DNA of 64,000 bases from DATFDN01 sp963767645 (GTDB lineage: Bacteria; Pseudomonadota; Alphaproteobacteria; Acetobacterales; Acetobacteraceae), in contig CAVYEW010000004.1 of NCBI GenBank assembly GCA_963767645.1, forward strand, positions 496,001 through 560,000, given 5' to 3'. The position numbers and the translations under genes are program-made. Position 1 is the first letter of the stretch; each line of letters begins with the position of its first letter. Below are positions 26,752 through 35,288 of the stretch, in pieces. Under the pieces are notes generated by a model. The model did not search any database. It saw only the letters and a program-made list of their open reading frames with translations, and had not been told where the DNA came from.

Positions 26752-26831
26752 GATGCCGTGCGAGGCGGGGTCCAAGGTCGCGCGCCTCTTGGGCTCGTGC
26801 TAAGAGAACGCCAACGAACAGGGAGGAAGCG

Positions 26832-28076
26832 ATGGCCCATGTAAGCCGGCGCGTACTGCTCGGCAGCGCTGCGGCAACCGGCCTGACGATGCCGTTCATC
26901 CGCCATGCGCGGTCGGCGCCGCCGGTGCAGATGATCAGCCACCGCTTTCCCGCGCTCGAACTCATCGCCGAGAAGATGCGGACCGCCATCCCTGGAGTGC
27001 AGGTCAATACGCAGCTCATGCCCTTCGACAAGGCACTGGAGCTGGCAACGATCTCCTTCTCCTCGAAGTCCAGCACGCCGGATATCGTCTACGCCAACGA
27101 CAGCACCTTCCTGACCTTCGCGAAGAATGGCTGGATACGTCCGCTGGACGACCTATGGGCGAAGCACAAGGCGGAGTTCGACCTCGACGATTTCACGGGC
27201 ACGGTGCGTCAGGAGCGGAGCTACCAGGGGCACCAATGGGCCGTGCCGGCTACCAGCAACGCCATGCTGTTCTTTTATCGGAAGGACTTGTTTGACAAGG
27301 CCGGCAAGCAGCCGCCCAAGACCATCATCGAGTACCGCGACCTCGCCAAGTCGTTCAATTCGCCGATGCGCGCCGGTACCATCAGTTGCCTCCGGCCGGT
27401 CGACGCCGCCCTGAACGAAAGCTCGTGGTACATGAATGCGCTTGGCGACGGCTGGTTCGACGACAAGTGGCGCCCGGTGTTCAACGACCAGAAGGGCGTG
27501 GCCGCGATCGCCATGCTGAAGGAGATCACCCGCTACGCGCAGCAGGGCTTCACCAACGCCGCGAACGACGAGTGCATGATCGCGCTGCAGCAGGACACGG
27601 CCGCGATGGGCATCCAGTGGGCAACCCGCGCGCTGGCCATGGATGATCCGAACAAGTCGCGGGTGGTGGGCAAGATCGACTGGGCGGTGCCGCCGCAGGG
27701 CCATGTACCGTTCGGCGGCGACGGGTACTGCATCTCCGCCTTCACCAAGCAGGACCCCGACCTGCTGTTCCGCATTCTGGCGACCGCCACCAGCCGGCAG
27801 ATTCTGCGCGGCGCGGCGGGGCTGATGGTGCCGACCCGCACATCGTTGCTGGACGACCCGGAGCTGATGCGGAAATTCCGCTTCTATCCTGCGGCACGCG
27901 CCGCCGTGGCGGCCGGCCAGCCAGCGCCGAAGCTGCCGGAATTCTACTCGGTGGGCGAGTTCATCACCCGCCGCATCCAGCAGGCGGTGACGGGAGAGAT
28001 GCCTGTAAAGGCGGCGCTCGACGCCGCCGCCGGCGAGACGGAGACCTTCCTGAAGGGGCACGGCTATTACCAGTGA
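26832..28076 (+). CDS. Tat-exported extracellular solute-binding protein, second importer
   Basis: 414 residues with a twin-arginine signal at the very start (SRRVLLGSAAATGLTMPFIRHARSA), preceded by GGAGG 5-9 bases before ATG 26832. The mature protein is a family 1 sugar-binding protein: FDKALELATISFSSKSSTPDIVYANDSTFLTFAKNGW, YQGHQWAVPATSNAMLFFYRKDLFDKAG and GDGYCISAFTKQDP. It starts a three-gene transporter operon; the next gene overlaps its stop codon (GTGA). No ATPase gene follows, so the importer may borrow the ATPases of the divergent operon or one elsewhere. Ligand unknown. Confidence 0.9.
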   Translation: MAHVSRRVLLGSAAATGLTMPFIRHARSAPPVQMISHRFPALELIAEKMRTAIPGVQVNTQLMPFDKALELATISFSSKSSTPDIVYANDSTFLTFAKNGWIRPLDDLWAKHKAEFDLDDFTGTVRQERSYQGHQWAVPATSNAMLFFYRKDLFDKAGKQPPKTIIEYRDLAKSFNSPMRAGTISCLRPVDAALNESSWYMNALGDGWFDDKWRPVFNDQKGVAAIAMLKEITRYAQQGFTNAANDECMIALQQDTAAMGIQWATRALAMDDPNKSRVVGKIDWAVPPQGHVPFGGDGYCISAFTKQDPDLLFRILATATSRQILRGAAGLMVPTRTSLLDDPELMRKFRFYPAARAAVAAGQPAPKLPEFYSVGEFITRRIQQAVTGEMPVKAALDAAAGETETFLKGHGYYQ

Positions 28077-29007
28077 CGGCATCGCCGCGCCGGGCGCACT
28101 GGCAACCGCCCGGCCGGCAGCAAGCCGCCATCGACGGCGTGCCCGACACGCCACCGCCTGGCTGTTCCTGCTGCCGAGTGCCGGCGTGCTGGGCGCGGTC
28201 CTGCTCTTCCCCCTTGGCTACGCGATCTACCTGAGCCTGTTCAACTACGACCTCGGCGCCGGGATCGAGCAGTTTGTCGGCTTCGCCAATTACGGGGCGC
28301 TGCTGCAGGAGCCACGATTCTGGGACTCGCTCCGGCGAACCGCGGTCATCGTCGGCTGTGCCGTCGCGCTTGAATTCTGCCTCGGGCTGCTGGTGGCCTA
28401 CGGGCTCTATCGCCTTACCTTCGGCGTGCGCTCGCTCACGCTGCTGATGTTCATGCCGAACGTGATCACGCCGGTGGTGGCGGCGCTGTTCCTGCGCTGG
28501 GTCTTCATCGGCCGCTGGGGCCTGCTGAGCGGCATCCTGATCGGCCTCGGCATCTTCCCGCCCGACTTCCTGGGCAATCCCGACTGGGCGCGCGTCACGG
28601 TCGTGCTAGCGAACTCATGGCAGTTCACGCCGTTCATGATCCTGGTCCTCTATGCCGGGCTGAACACGGTGGATCAGAGTCAGATCGAGGCGGCGCAGGT
28701 GGACGGCGCCGGGACGTGGACCCTGCTGTTGCGCATCATGGTGCCGGCGATCCGGCCGCTGATCCTGTTCGTCCTGGCGATCCGGCTGATGGACGCTGCC
28801 CGCTTCTTCGATCAGATCTACGTCCTGACCGCCGGCGGGCCGGGCACGGCGACCGAGACGATCACGATGTACACCTATGCGCTCGCCTTCCGGCTGCTGC
28901 AGATAGGCAAGGCCTCGGCGCTCGGCGTCATCACGCTACTGATCGTGGCGGCGGCAATCGCCGCGATGATCGCCACGCTATATCGGCGTGAGCGGGGTGC
29001 CTTTTGA
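28073..29007 (+). CDS. carbohydrate ABC transporter permease (MalF-type), probable 5' frameshift
   Basis: The clean reading frame begins only at GTG 28186, which would cut the first membrane helix in half. A GTG at 28073 overlapping the previous stop starts MTASPRRAHWQPPGRQQAAIDG. Adding one base near 28139 joins it to RARHATAWLFLLPSAGVLGAVLLFPLGY, a complete first helix. I therefore take 28073 as start and note one probable missing base. The rest has six helices and the coupling loop QIEAAQVDGAGTWTLLLRI (EAA motif). It pairs with the MalG-type permease gene, whose TTG start overlaps this stop. Confidence 0.82.
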
Positions 29008-29831
29008 CGCGCCCCCGCATACGCACGCAGCTGCCCCTGTTCCTGCTGCTCTGCGCGTTTATCGCAGTGAACCTGACCCCGATCCTGTGGGCCGTGCTCA
29101 CCTCCTTCAAGCGGCCGGTCGATGCCTTCGCCGTGCCGCCGACACTGATCTTCTCCCCTACCTTCGAGTTTCACTATCAGGTCTGGGTGGAGAAGGAATT
29201 CTGGCGCTACCTGATCAATAGCGTGGTGATCTCGGGCAGCACCGTGGCAGTGTCGGTCTCGATCGGCACGATGGCGGCATACGGCTTGTCGCGGCTGCGA
29301 AGCCGCACCTCCCGCGGCCTGCTGTTCGGCATCCTGGCCATGCGGATGTTCCCCCACATTCTGCTGGCGATCCCGTTTTTCGTGCTCGCGAAGTGGCTGG
29401 GGCTGATCAACACCTATCCGGCGCTGATCCTGGCGCTGATCGCCATTAACCAGCCCTTCACCATCTGGCTGATGCGGAGCTTCTTCCTCGACGTGCCGGG
29501 AGAACTCTATGAAGCAGCCGAGATCGACGGCTGCAACGCCTGGCAGGTGTTCGCGCGAGTCGCATTGCCGGTGGTCCGGCCCGGGCTCTGGGTGACGGCG
29601 CTGTTCAGCCTGCTGCTTGCCTACAACGAGTTTCTGCTGAGCCTCGTGCTGACCGGGCCGGACACCAAGACGCTTCCTGTCGCGCTGGCGGAGTATGGGG
29701 CGGAAGACATCAACTACTGGACCCTATCGGCGGCGGCGGCCGTGGGCATCATGCTGCCGATCCTGGTCTTCATGATGCTGCTGCAGAGGCATCTGGTGCG
29801 GGGATTGGCGTTCGGCGCGGTGAAGGGCTGA
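29004..29831 (+). CDS. carbohydrate ABC transporter permease (MalG-type), second importer
   Basis: 275 residues; TTG start overlapping the preceding TGA (TTGA). Six helices, with the first periplasmic stretch SFKRPVDAFAVPPTLIFSPTFEFHYQ and the coupling loop YEAAEIDGCNAWQVFARVALP (EAA motif). It forms the channel with the permease encoded just upstream. After it come only a tRNA and unrelated genes, so this operon ends here without an ATP-binding component. Confidence 0.92.
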   Translation: MTRPRIRTQLPLFLLLCAFIAVNLTPILWAVLTSFKRPVDAFAVPPTLIFSPTFEFHYQVWVEKEFWRYLINSVVISGSTVAVSVSIGTMAAYGLSRLRSRTSRGLLFGILAMRMFPHILLAIPFFVLAKWLGLINTYPALILALIAINQPFTIWLMRSFFLDVPGELYEAAEIDGCNAWQVFARVALPVVRPGLWVTALFSLLLAYNEFLLSLVLTGPDTKTLPVALAEYGAEDINYWTLSAAAAVGIMLPILVFMMLLQRHLVRGLAFGAVKG

Positions 29832-29869
29832 GCCCATCAATCGGGCCGCGGGCGGCGCGGGCGAGATTG

Positions 29870-29944
29870 TGGTGGGCGCACGTGGGATCGAACCACGGAC
29901 CTCCTCCGTGTCAGGGAGGCGCTCTCCCGCTGAGCTATACGCCC
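29870..29944 (-). tRNA. tRNA-Val (anticodon GAC), CCA encoded
   Basis: Reading the minus strand: acceptor GGGCGTA pairs with TGCGCCC (one G-T pair), D arm AGCTCAGCGGGAGAGCG, anticodon arm CCTCC-CTGACAC-GGAGG with anticodon GAC, T arm CGTGG-TTCGATC-CCACG, discriminator A and an encoded CCA. The 75-base cloverleaf is complete. It explains the false protein frames that read GARGIEPRTSSVSGRRS on the other strand. It lies 38 bases past the stop of a permease gene and is a possible integration target, although no integrase is present. Confidence 0.97.
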
Positions 29945-30008
29945 TCCCCGCCTTTCTGCCAGTCGGGGAACCCGTGTTCAAGTGCTCCGTGCAGGGGCAC
30001 GGTTGCCG

Positions 30009-30674
30009 TTACTCGTTGGCCTCGACCGCCGCCACATCCAGCAATCGCTCGATTACCTCGGGTTCCTGCGCGCCAGCGATCGCGTGGCGGCCGGCGACGA
30101 CGAAGCAGGGCACGCCGTTGATGCCGAGACGGTGCGCGCGCAGATTGTCCGCGTGTACCGCGTCCGCCTCCTGGTCTCCGGCCACGAAGGCGCGCGCCGC
30201 CGCCGGATCCAGCCCGCAAGCCCCCGCGATCAGGGCCAGGGACGCCGCATCGCCGATGTCCAGGCCATCGGTGAAGTGTGCCGAAAACAGCGCCTCCACC
30301 ATCGCGTCGGCACGGCCCTTGCGGGCGGCGAAGCGGACCAGCCGGTGCGCGTCCAGGCTGGAAGGGGTGCGGCGGATGCGGTCGAAGCGGAACAGCACGC
30401 CCTCGGCCCGGCCGATCTCGCCGATGGAGGCGTAGAGCCGCCGCGCCCGGTCCTCGCCGCCGAACTTGCGGACCACGTATTCCGGGCGGGGCATCCCGCC
30501 GCGAGGCATGTCGGGGTTGAGCAGGAACGGCCGCCAGATCAGATGGATCAGCAGATCCGGCCGGCGGCGCAGGGTGCGCGTCAGCCGCCGCGTGCCGAGG
30601 AAGCACCAAGGGCAGACGAGGTCGTGAACGACCTCTACGGAAAGACGGGCCTTGGGCGGGGCAAGGACGTTCAC
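30009..30674 (-). CDS. DsbA family (FrnE-like) thiol oxidoreductase
   Basis: 221 residues with a thioredoxin fold and inserted helical domain: first strand SVEVVHDLVCPWCFLGTRRL with the redox motif CPWC at about 21-24, and the cis-Pro loop NGVPCFVVAGRHAIAGAQ at about 187-204. FrnE/YwbO-like members are cytoplasmic disulphide isomerases/oxidoreductases, some tied to polyketide or stress metabolism. No signal peptide is seen. The second Cys next to the cis-Pro (GVPCF) is common in this branch. It is a single gene between the tRNA and comM. Confidence 0.88.
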   Translation of the reverse strand: MNVLAPPKARLSVEVVHDLVCPWCFLGTRRLTRTLRRRPDLLIHLIWRPFLLNPDMPRGGMPRPEYVVRKFGGEDRARRLYASIGEIGRAEGVLFRFDRIRRTPSSLDAHRLVRFAARKGRADAMVEALFSAHFTDGLDIGDAASLALIAGACGLDPAAARAFVAGDQEADAVHADNLRAHRLGINGVPCFVVAGRHAIAGAQEPEVIERLLDVAAVEANE

Positions 30675-30817
30675 GGTGCGCTCGGATCGGCTTTAACGAA
30701 CCTATCATCATGGGATGGCGGGGCGGCCGCAAGACACTCTGCGTCGGTTGAGCCGAATTACCGGGTTATCAACCCTTCCGCGCTACGCAGATGGCCAGAC
30801 CCGGACGCAGCTTCCGC

Positions 30818-32350
30818 ATGAACGCCCTGACCAAGCCTGCCGCCATCGCTCGCGTCCGCACCTTCGCCTTCTCGGGGATCGAGGCGGTGCCGGTCGAGGT
30901 GCAGGTGCAGATTTCCGCCGGCCTGCCTGCCTTCCTGGTGGTCGGCCTCCCCGACAAGGCGGTGGGCGAGGCGCGGGAGCGGGTGCGCGCGGCGCTGTCG
31001 GCGATGGGCCTCGCCCTGCCGCCGCGCCGATTGCTGATCAATCTGGCGCCCGCCGACCTGTTGAAAGAGGGTAGCCATTACGACCTGCCGATCGCCCTCG
31101 CCGTGCTCGCGGCCATGGACGTGCTGCCGCGCGACGAGGTGGAGGGCTACGCGGCCCTGGGCGAGCTGCATCTCGACGGCACCTTGCATCCGGTAGCGGG
31201 CGTGCTGCCGGCCGCGATCGGCGCCTCGGCGCGCGAGCTTGGCCTGGTCTGCACCGCCTGCCAGGGCGGCGAGGCGGCTTGGGCGGGGCGGATCGAGGTG
31301 CTGGCGGCGCCCGATCTCCTCTCGCTCATCAACCATTTCCGCGGCGACCAGGTGCTCTCGCCTCCTGATCCGGCCGGATTGGCCGAAGCCGCGCGCGGCC
31401 CCGATCTGAGCGATGTGAAGGGTATGGAGGTCGCCAAGCGCGCGCTGGAGATCGCCGCGGCCGGCGGGCACAACCTGTTGCTGATCGGGCCGCCCGGCGC
31501 CGGCAAGTCGATGCTGGCCGCGCGCCTGCCGGGCCTGCTGCCCGACCTCGTGCCGCGCGAGGCGCTGGAGGTCAGCATGATCCACAGCGTCGCCGGGCTG
31601 CTGGACGGCGGAAGGCTGGTCACGCGTCCGCCGTTCCGCGAGCCGCATCATTCCGCCTCGCAGGCGGCACTGACCGGCGGCGGCCAACGCGCCAAGCCCG
31701 GCGAGGTGAGCCTGGCGCATCGTGGCGTGCTGTTCCTCGACGAGTTGCCGGAGTTCCCGAAACAGGCGCTGGAGGCGCTGCGCCAGCCGATGGAGACCGG
31801 GCGGACGACGGTCGCGCGCGCCGCCGCGCATGTGACATACCCGGCGCGCTTCCAGTTGATCGCGGCGATGAACCCGTGCCGGTGCGGGCATCTCGGCGAT
31901 GCCGCCCAGGAATGTGGGCGCGCGCCGCGCTGCGGGGAGGACTATCAGGGGCGGATCAGCGGCCCGGTGATCGACCGCATGGACCTGACTGTGGAAGTCG
32001 CGCCCGCCAGCGCCGCCGAACTCGCCCGCGCACCCTTGGGGGAGGCATCGGCCACGGTCGCCGCCCGCGTCGCCCGCGCCCGCGCCGCGCAGCGCGCCCG
32101 TTACGGCGAGGACGGCGCGTCGAGCAACGCCGAGGCCGATCCGAAGGACATCCGGCTCGCCGCCGACGCCCAGACCCTGGCAGAGCAGGCCATGGAGCGG
32201 CTGCGTCTGTCGCCGCGGGGCTATACGCGCGTGCTCCGCGTCGGCCGCACCATCGCCGACCTGGCCGGGGCGGAGACGGTGGCACGGATGCACATCGCCG
32301 AGGCGCTGGCCTTCAGGCACCGCATGCCGGGAAGGGGGCGGGGCGGCTGA
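30818..32350 (+). CDS. comM: YifB/ComM family AAA+ ATPase (Mg-chelatase-like)
   Basis: 510 residues from ATG 30818 (MNALTKPAAIARVRTFAFSG); the ATG at 30791 would add nine unconserved residues. Order: N-terminal Lon-protease-like S16 fold (GLPAFLVVGLPDKAVGEARERVRAALSA), Walker A GPPGAGKS, Walker B LFLDELPEF, a zinc-binding insert with Cys (NPCRCGHLG ... CGRAPRCGEDY), sensor and C-terminal helical domain (RLRLSPRGYTRVLRVGRTIADLAG). ComM is a hexameric helicase that extends heteroduplex during natural transformation in several proteobacteria. The protein is complete and conserved. Confidence 0.93.
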   Translation: MNALTKPAAIARVRTFAFSGIEAVPVEVQVQISAGLPAFLVVGLPDKAVGEARERVRAALSAMGLALPPRRLLINLAPADLLKEGSHYDLPIALAVLAAMDVLPRDEVEGYAALGELHLDGTLHPVAGVLPAAIGASARELGLVCTACQGGEAAWAGRIEVLAAPDLLSLINHFRGDQVLSPPDPAGLAEAARGPDLSDVKGMEVAKRALEIAAAGGHNLLLIGPPGAGKSMLAARLPGLLPDLVPREALEVSMIHSVAGLLDGGRLVTRPPFREPHHSASQAALTGGGQRAKPGEVSLAHRGVLFLDELPEFPKQALEALRQPMETGRTTVARAAAHVTYPARFQLIAAMNPCRCGHLGDAAQECGRAPRCGEDYQGRISGPVIDRMDLTVEVAPASAAELARAPLGEASATVAARVARARAAQRARYGEDGASSNAEADPKDIRLAADAQTLAEQAMERLRLSPRGYTRVLRVGRTIADLAGAETVARMHIAEALAFRHRMPGRGRGG

Positions 32351-32371
32351 CCCAGGCTGGCGAGGCGGCGT

Positions 32372-32527
32372 ATGGCCGATGAGAAAGGCTTTTGGGAGCG
32401 CGTAGCCGAGCGACTTCGAAGCATGGAGGCGACCGAGGAATACCGACACAAGGTTCGCGCATCTCGTATTCAAGCCGCCGCGTTCCAGGGCGTGTCTCTA
32501 CCAACGACACTAATTTTTGGATGCTGA
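32372..32527 (+). CDS. small unknown ORF after comM (51 aa)
   Basis: A short frame starts at ATG 32372, 22 bases after the comM stop, and reads MADEKGFWERVAERLRSM..., with a charged amphipathic helix of about 30 residues and a short hydrophobic tail ending in IFGC. It may be the intact or truncated start of a longer protein; downstream GC falls. No family recognised. The following 226 bases up to 32753 hold nothing I can support. Confidence 0.3.
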   Translation: MADEKGFWERVAERLRSMEATEEYRHKVRASRIQAAAFQGVSLPTTLIFGC

Positions 32528-32753
32528 AATGGCCCCGGACATCCTCGTTTGCGCTCTCGCGGCGATATATGCTCTGGTACTTGGTTTCCTGCCTAAAAGG
32601 TGATGTGATTTTTGATGCAAAGTCACTTTGGGCCTCGCCGGACCGCAGTGAAAAGCCCACAGTGATTCAGTCCAAATCCGTCCGGCTCTAGTTCGCTCTC
32701 AGGCCGAACTGCGTCGCCGAGCCCTGGACCGATACTTGTTCGAGGCGATCACA

Positions 32754-33741
32754 CTAGCTGTGGGTGATGAAGATCCCACTCGAACCGTCGCCGGCCTCAT
32801 GGAACGCGCCGCTGCCGAGACTCGATGTCTGGAACGCCAGGCTTGCCGCCTGAACTCGTGCTGTCCGAGACCTGCAGAACGCCTGTCGTGGCGTTATAGT
32901 TTAGTGCTGCTCCCGTCGAGCTGAACGCCTTGAGGTCGATCGTATCACCAGCCGCGAAGTTTTCGAGTATCGGTCCCGCGTACGATCCGGTGCCCACGCC
33001 GGTTCCGAAGGATGCAACGTTGTCGACTGTCAGTTGGCCCGAACCCAAAAAGCTGATCTGAGTGCTCGTACCGAGTGCGGCCGCAACTTCGAGACCGTTG
33101 CCGTTGAGCTGAAAAACTCCCTTGCTGGTGGGATCGATCGAGCCCGTTACATCTAGCGAACCGCTGAGGTCGATCGCGCCGTTGTCGATGACAGTGGGAA
33201 CCGAGTTGCTGCCCGCGAACGTCCAGGCACCGCCCGAGTCAACATCGATTATTCCGAAGTTCTCGAACGACCAGGTGTGGCCGTTCTCGTTCATCGTGCC
33301 GTCCCCACCCGTGAGGTTACTGAGCGTTCCTGGGCCGTTCTGGAGTTCCAGCGTATTGGTACTGCCTGCCGCGGTGCTACCCTCGATATCGCCCGCGAAC
33401 ACGGCAGATGGTCCCACCACCATTCGGTTCGCGCCGGTGCCATAGAAGATAACCAATTCGCCAGCCGCGGTAATGCTGCCGTTGTTGGTGATGGTTCCGG
33501 CGGAGCCGTAGACCTGGATGGCCTGCTGACCTGAGATCAGGCCGCCGGCGGCGTTGGTGACCTGGCCTCCGGCATTGAGGCGGACCCCGGACGAGGAGGT
33601 CCCGTCGATGGTGCCGCTGTTGGTGACGACGCCGGTGCCGGTTTGCACGTTCACGCCGCGCTGGCTGCCAATGTAGCCGCCGGCGTTGTTCACGACGGTG
33701 CCGCCGGTGCCAAGATCCCGATGTCGTTTAGATTTCGGCAT
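32754..33741 (-). pseudogene. beta-strand-repeat surface protein fragment (autotransporter/adhesin-like)
   Basis: The product is made of short Gly/Asn/Thr-rich repeats (TVVNNAGGYI, GTGVVTNSGTIDG, AGTITNNGSI) that form beta-helix passengers of autotransporters and large adhesins, followed by a Ser/Gly-rich stretch. It has no signal peptide; its first ten residues (MPKSKRHRDL) do not belong to the repeat, so the 5' part is lost. An extra base near 32847 hides the real end: in the shifted frame it reads LAFQTSSLGSGAFHEAGDG and ends FITHS at 32754. No beta-barrel translocator is present. It is a remnant bounded by AT-rich DNA. Confidence 0.65.
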
Positions 33742-33828
33742 CGTGGCTGATAAGACGTTCCAATTAGAATCACAGTCGCTTTTTTAGTAACTACTCTTTA
33801 ATGTAAGCAAGCAACAGACGATCTTTCG

Positions 33829-33880
33829 GCCTATACCGCCGAAGGAGATCGCATTGGCGGTCAAGGATCGGCGTATAGGC
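33829..33880. repeat. inverted repeat downstream of the tyrosine operon
   Basis: GCCTATAC at 33829-33836 pairs perfectly with GTATAGGC at 33873-33880, with a further short pair (CCGCC / GGCGG) inside. It lies between the fahA stop and the adhesin fragment. It could terminate the tyrosine operon or mark an excision scar; no U-run follows. Confidence 0.35.
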
Positions 33881-33985
33881 TGCACGCGGCCGATTTTCGA
33901 TCCGAACTCCCATGCCGCGAATGCAAATCACTAGGCAGCCGAATGCTCAAATGGTCGAAAAATGCTTCCAAAGCAAAGGCAGCCT

Positions 33986-35287
33986 TCAGCGTGACGAGAT
34001 AGCCGCCACCGTCCCCCGGCACTCGCCGAAGCCGATCGGGGCGTAGCCCTCTCGCAACGCATGGGCGCGCAGGATCACCTCGTCGCCATCCTCCAGAAAC
34101 CGCCGGGTCTCCCCGGATGGGAGCTGTACCGGCTCGCGGCCGCCCTGCGTGATCTCCAGCAGCGAGCCATAGCCGTCCGGCGTGGGCGAGGAGATGGTGC
34201 CCGTGCCGAGCAGGTCGCCGGGGTTCAGGTTGCATCCGTTCGAGGCGTGGTGGGCGAGCATCTGCGCGGGCGTCCAATACAGGTCCAGCGCGCTGCCGCG
34301 AGAGAGGCGGTGCGGCGCCATGCCTTGCTTGCGCATGGCTGGCGTGAGCAAAAGCACTTCCAGCTCCAGATCAAGGGCGCCTTCCCGCTGGTCGGCTTCG
34401 TCCAGCAGGTAGGGCAGCGGCTCCGGGTCGCTCTCCGGGCGCCTTGGCCGGGCGGCGCGGAACGGCGCCAACGCTTCGGGTGTGACAATCCAGGGCGAGA
34501 TCGTGGTGTGAAAGCTCTTGGCCAGAAACGGGCCGAGCGGCTGGTATTCCCAGGCCTGGAGGTCGCGCGCCGACCAGTCATTCAACAGGCAGTAGCCGGC
34601 GATGTGGCTCGCCGCCTCGCCTATGGGAATGGGAGTGCCGAGCGCGTTGCCAGGGCCGATCCAAATGCTCAGTTCCAGCTCGTAGTCGAGCCGCTCGCTC
34701 GGACCGAAGCTCGGCTCCGCCCGGTCCGGGTATTTGCGCTGGCCGTTGGGGCGGCGGACTTCGGCGCCGGAGGGCCGCAGTGAGGAGGCGCGGCCGTGAT
34801 AGCCGATCGGCACCCATTTGTAGTTGGGCAGCAGTGGAGCATCGGGGCGGAACAGTTTGCCGACATTGGTCGCGTGATGGATGCCGGCGTAGAAATCCGT
34901 GTAGTCGCCCACCTGCGCCGGCATGTACAGGATGCAGTCGGCGGCCCGGTGCAGCAGGCCGGGCCGCTCCTCCGCGCCCTCGGCCAACAATGTGCTGACC
35001 GCCGCCCGCAGCGCCCGGCGCGGCGCGGCGCCCAGCGCCAGGAAGGTGTTGAGTGTCGTCGTCGCGCAGGCATCGCAGGCCGCTTGCGCCTCACCGTGGA
35101 GCAAGCCGGCGCCGTGCAGCGCTCGCAAGTCGAGGATCATGTCGCCGATTGCGATGCCGCCCCTTGGCGCCCCGGCAAGCGGGCTGAAGACGCCGAAGGG
35201 CAGGTTCTGGATCGGAAACTCCGGATGGCGGTTGGCCGAGGCCACCCAGGAGCGCAGGCCGGGGTCGTGGGTGTGATCGACAGCCAT
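33986..35287 (-). CDS. fahA: fumarylacetoacetase
   Basis: 433 residues, full length. The N-terminal SH3-like domain is followed by the hydrolase core with GDYTDFYAGIHHATNVG (metal-binding Asp and catalytic His), LDYELELSIWIG (two Glu ligands), LLNDWSARDLQAWEYQPLGPFLAKSF with the metal-binding Asp and Lys, and GTISSP near the end. It cleaves fumarylacetoacetate to fumarate and acetoacetate, the last step of tyrosine breakdown. It starts 1 base after the hmgA stop region, so both are translated from one message. It is the last gene of the operon. Confidence 0.96.
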   Translation of the reverse strand: MAVDHTHDPGLRSWVASANRHPEFPIQNLPFGVFSPLAGAPRGGIAIGDMILDLRALHGAGLLHGEAQAACDACATTTLNTFLALGAAPRRALRAAVSTLLAEGAEERPGLLHRAADCILYMPAQVGDYTDFYAGIHHATNVGKLFRPDAPLLPNYKWVPIGYHGRASSLRPSGAEVRRPNGQRKYPDRAEPSFGPSERLDYELELSIWIGPGNALGTPIPIGEAASHIAGYCLLNDWSARDLQAWEYQPLGPFLAKSFHTTISPWIVTPEALAPFRAARPRRPESDPEPLPYLLDEADQREGALDLELEVLLLTPAMRKQGMAPHRLSRGSALDLYWTPAQMLAHHASNGCNLNPGDLLGTGTISSPTPDGYGSLLEITQGGREPVQLPSGETRRFLEDGDEVILRAHALREGYAPIGFGECRGTVAAISSR

Positions 35288-35288
35288 C

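Noticed and set aside
25132..26775. A 547-residue minus-strand frame across the Tm-1-like and PEP-hydrolase-like genes
   Set aside because: It is antisense to two well-conserved genes and shows no domain of its own.
29869..30435. Open frame reading GARGIEPRTSSVSGRRS on the plus strand
   Set aside because: Its start is the antisense of tRNA-Val, a well-known source of false proteins, and the rest is antisense to the DsbA-like gene.
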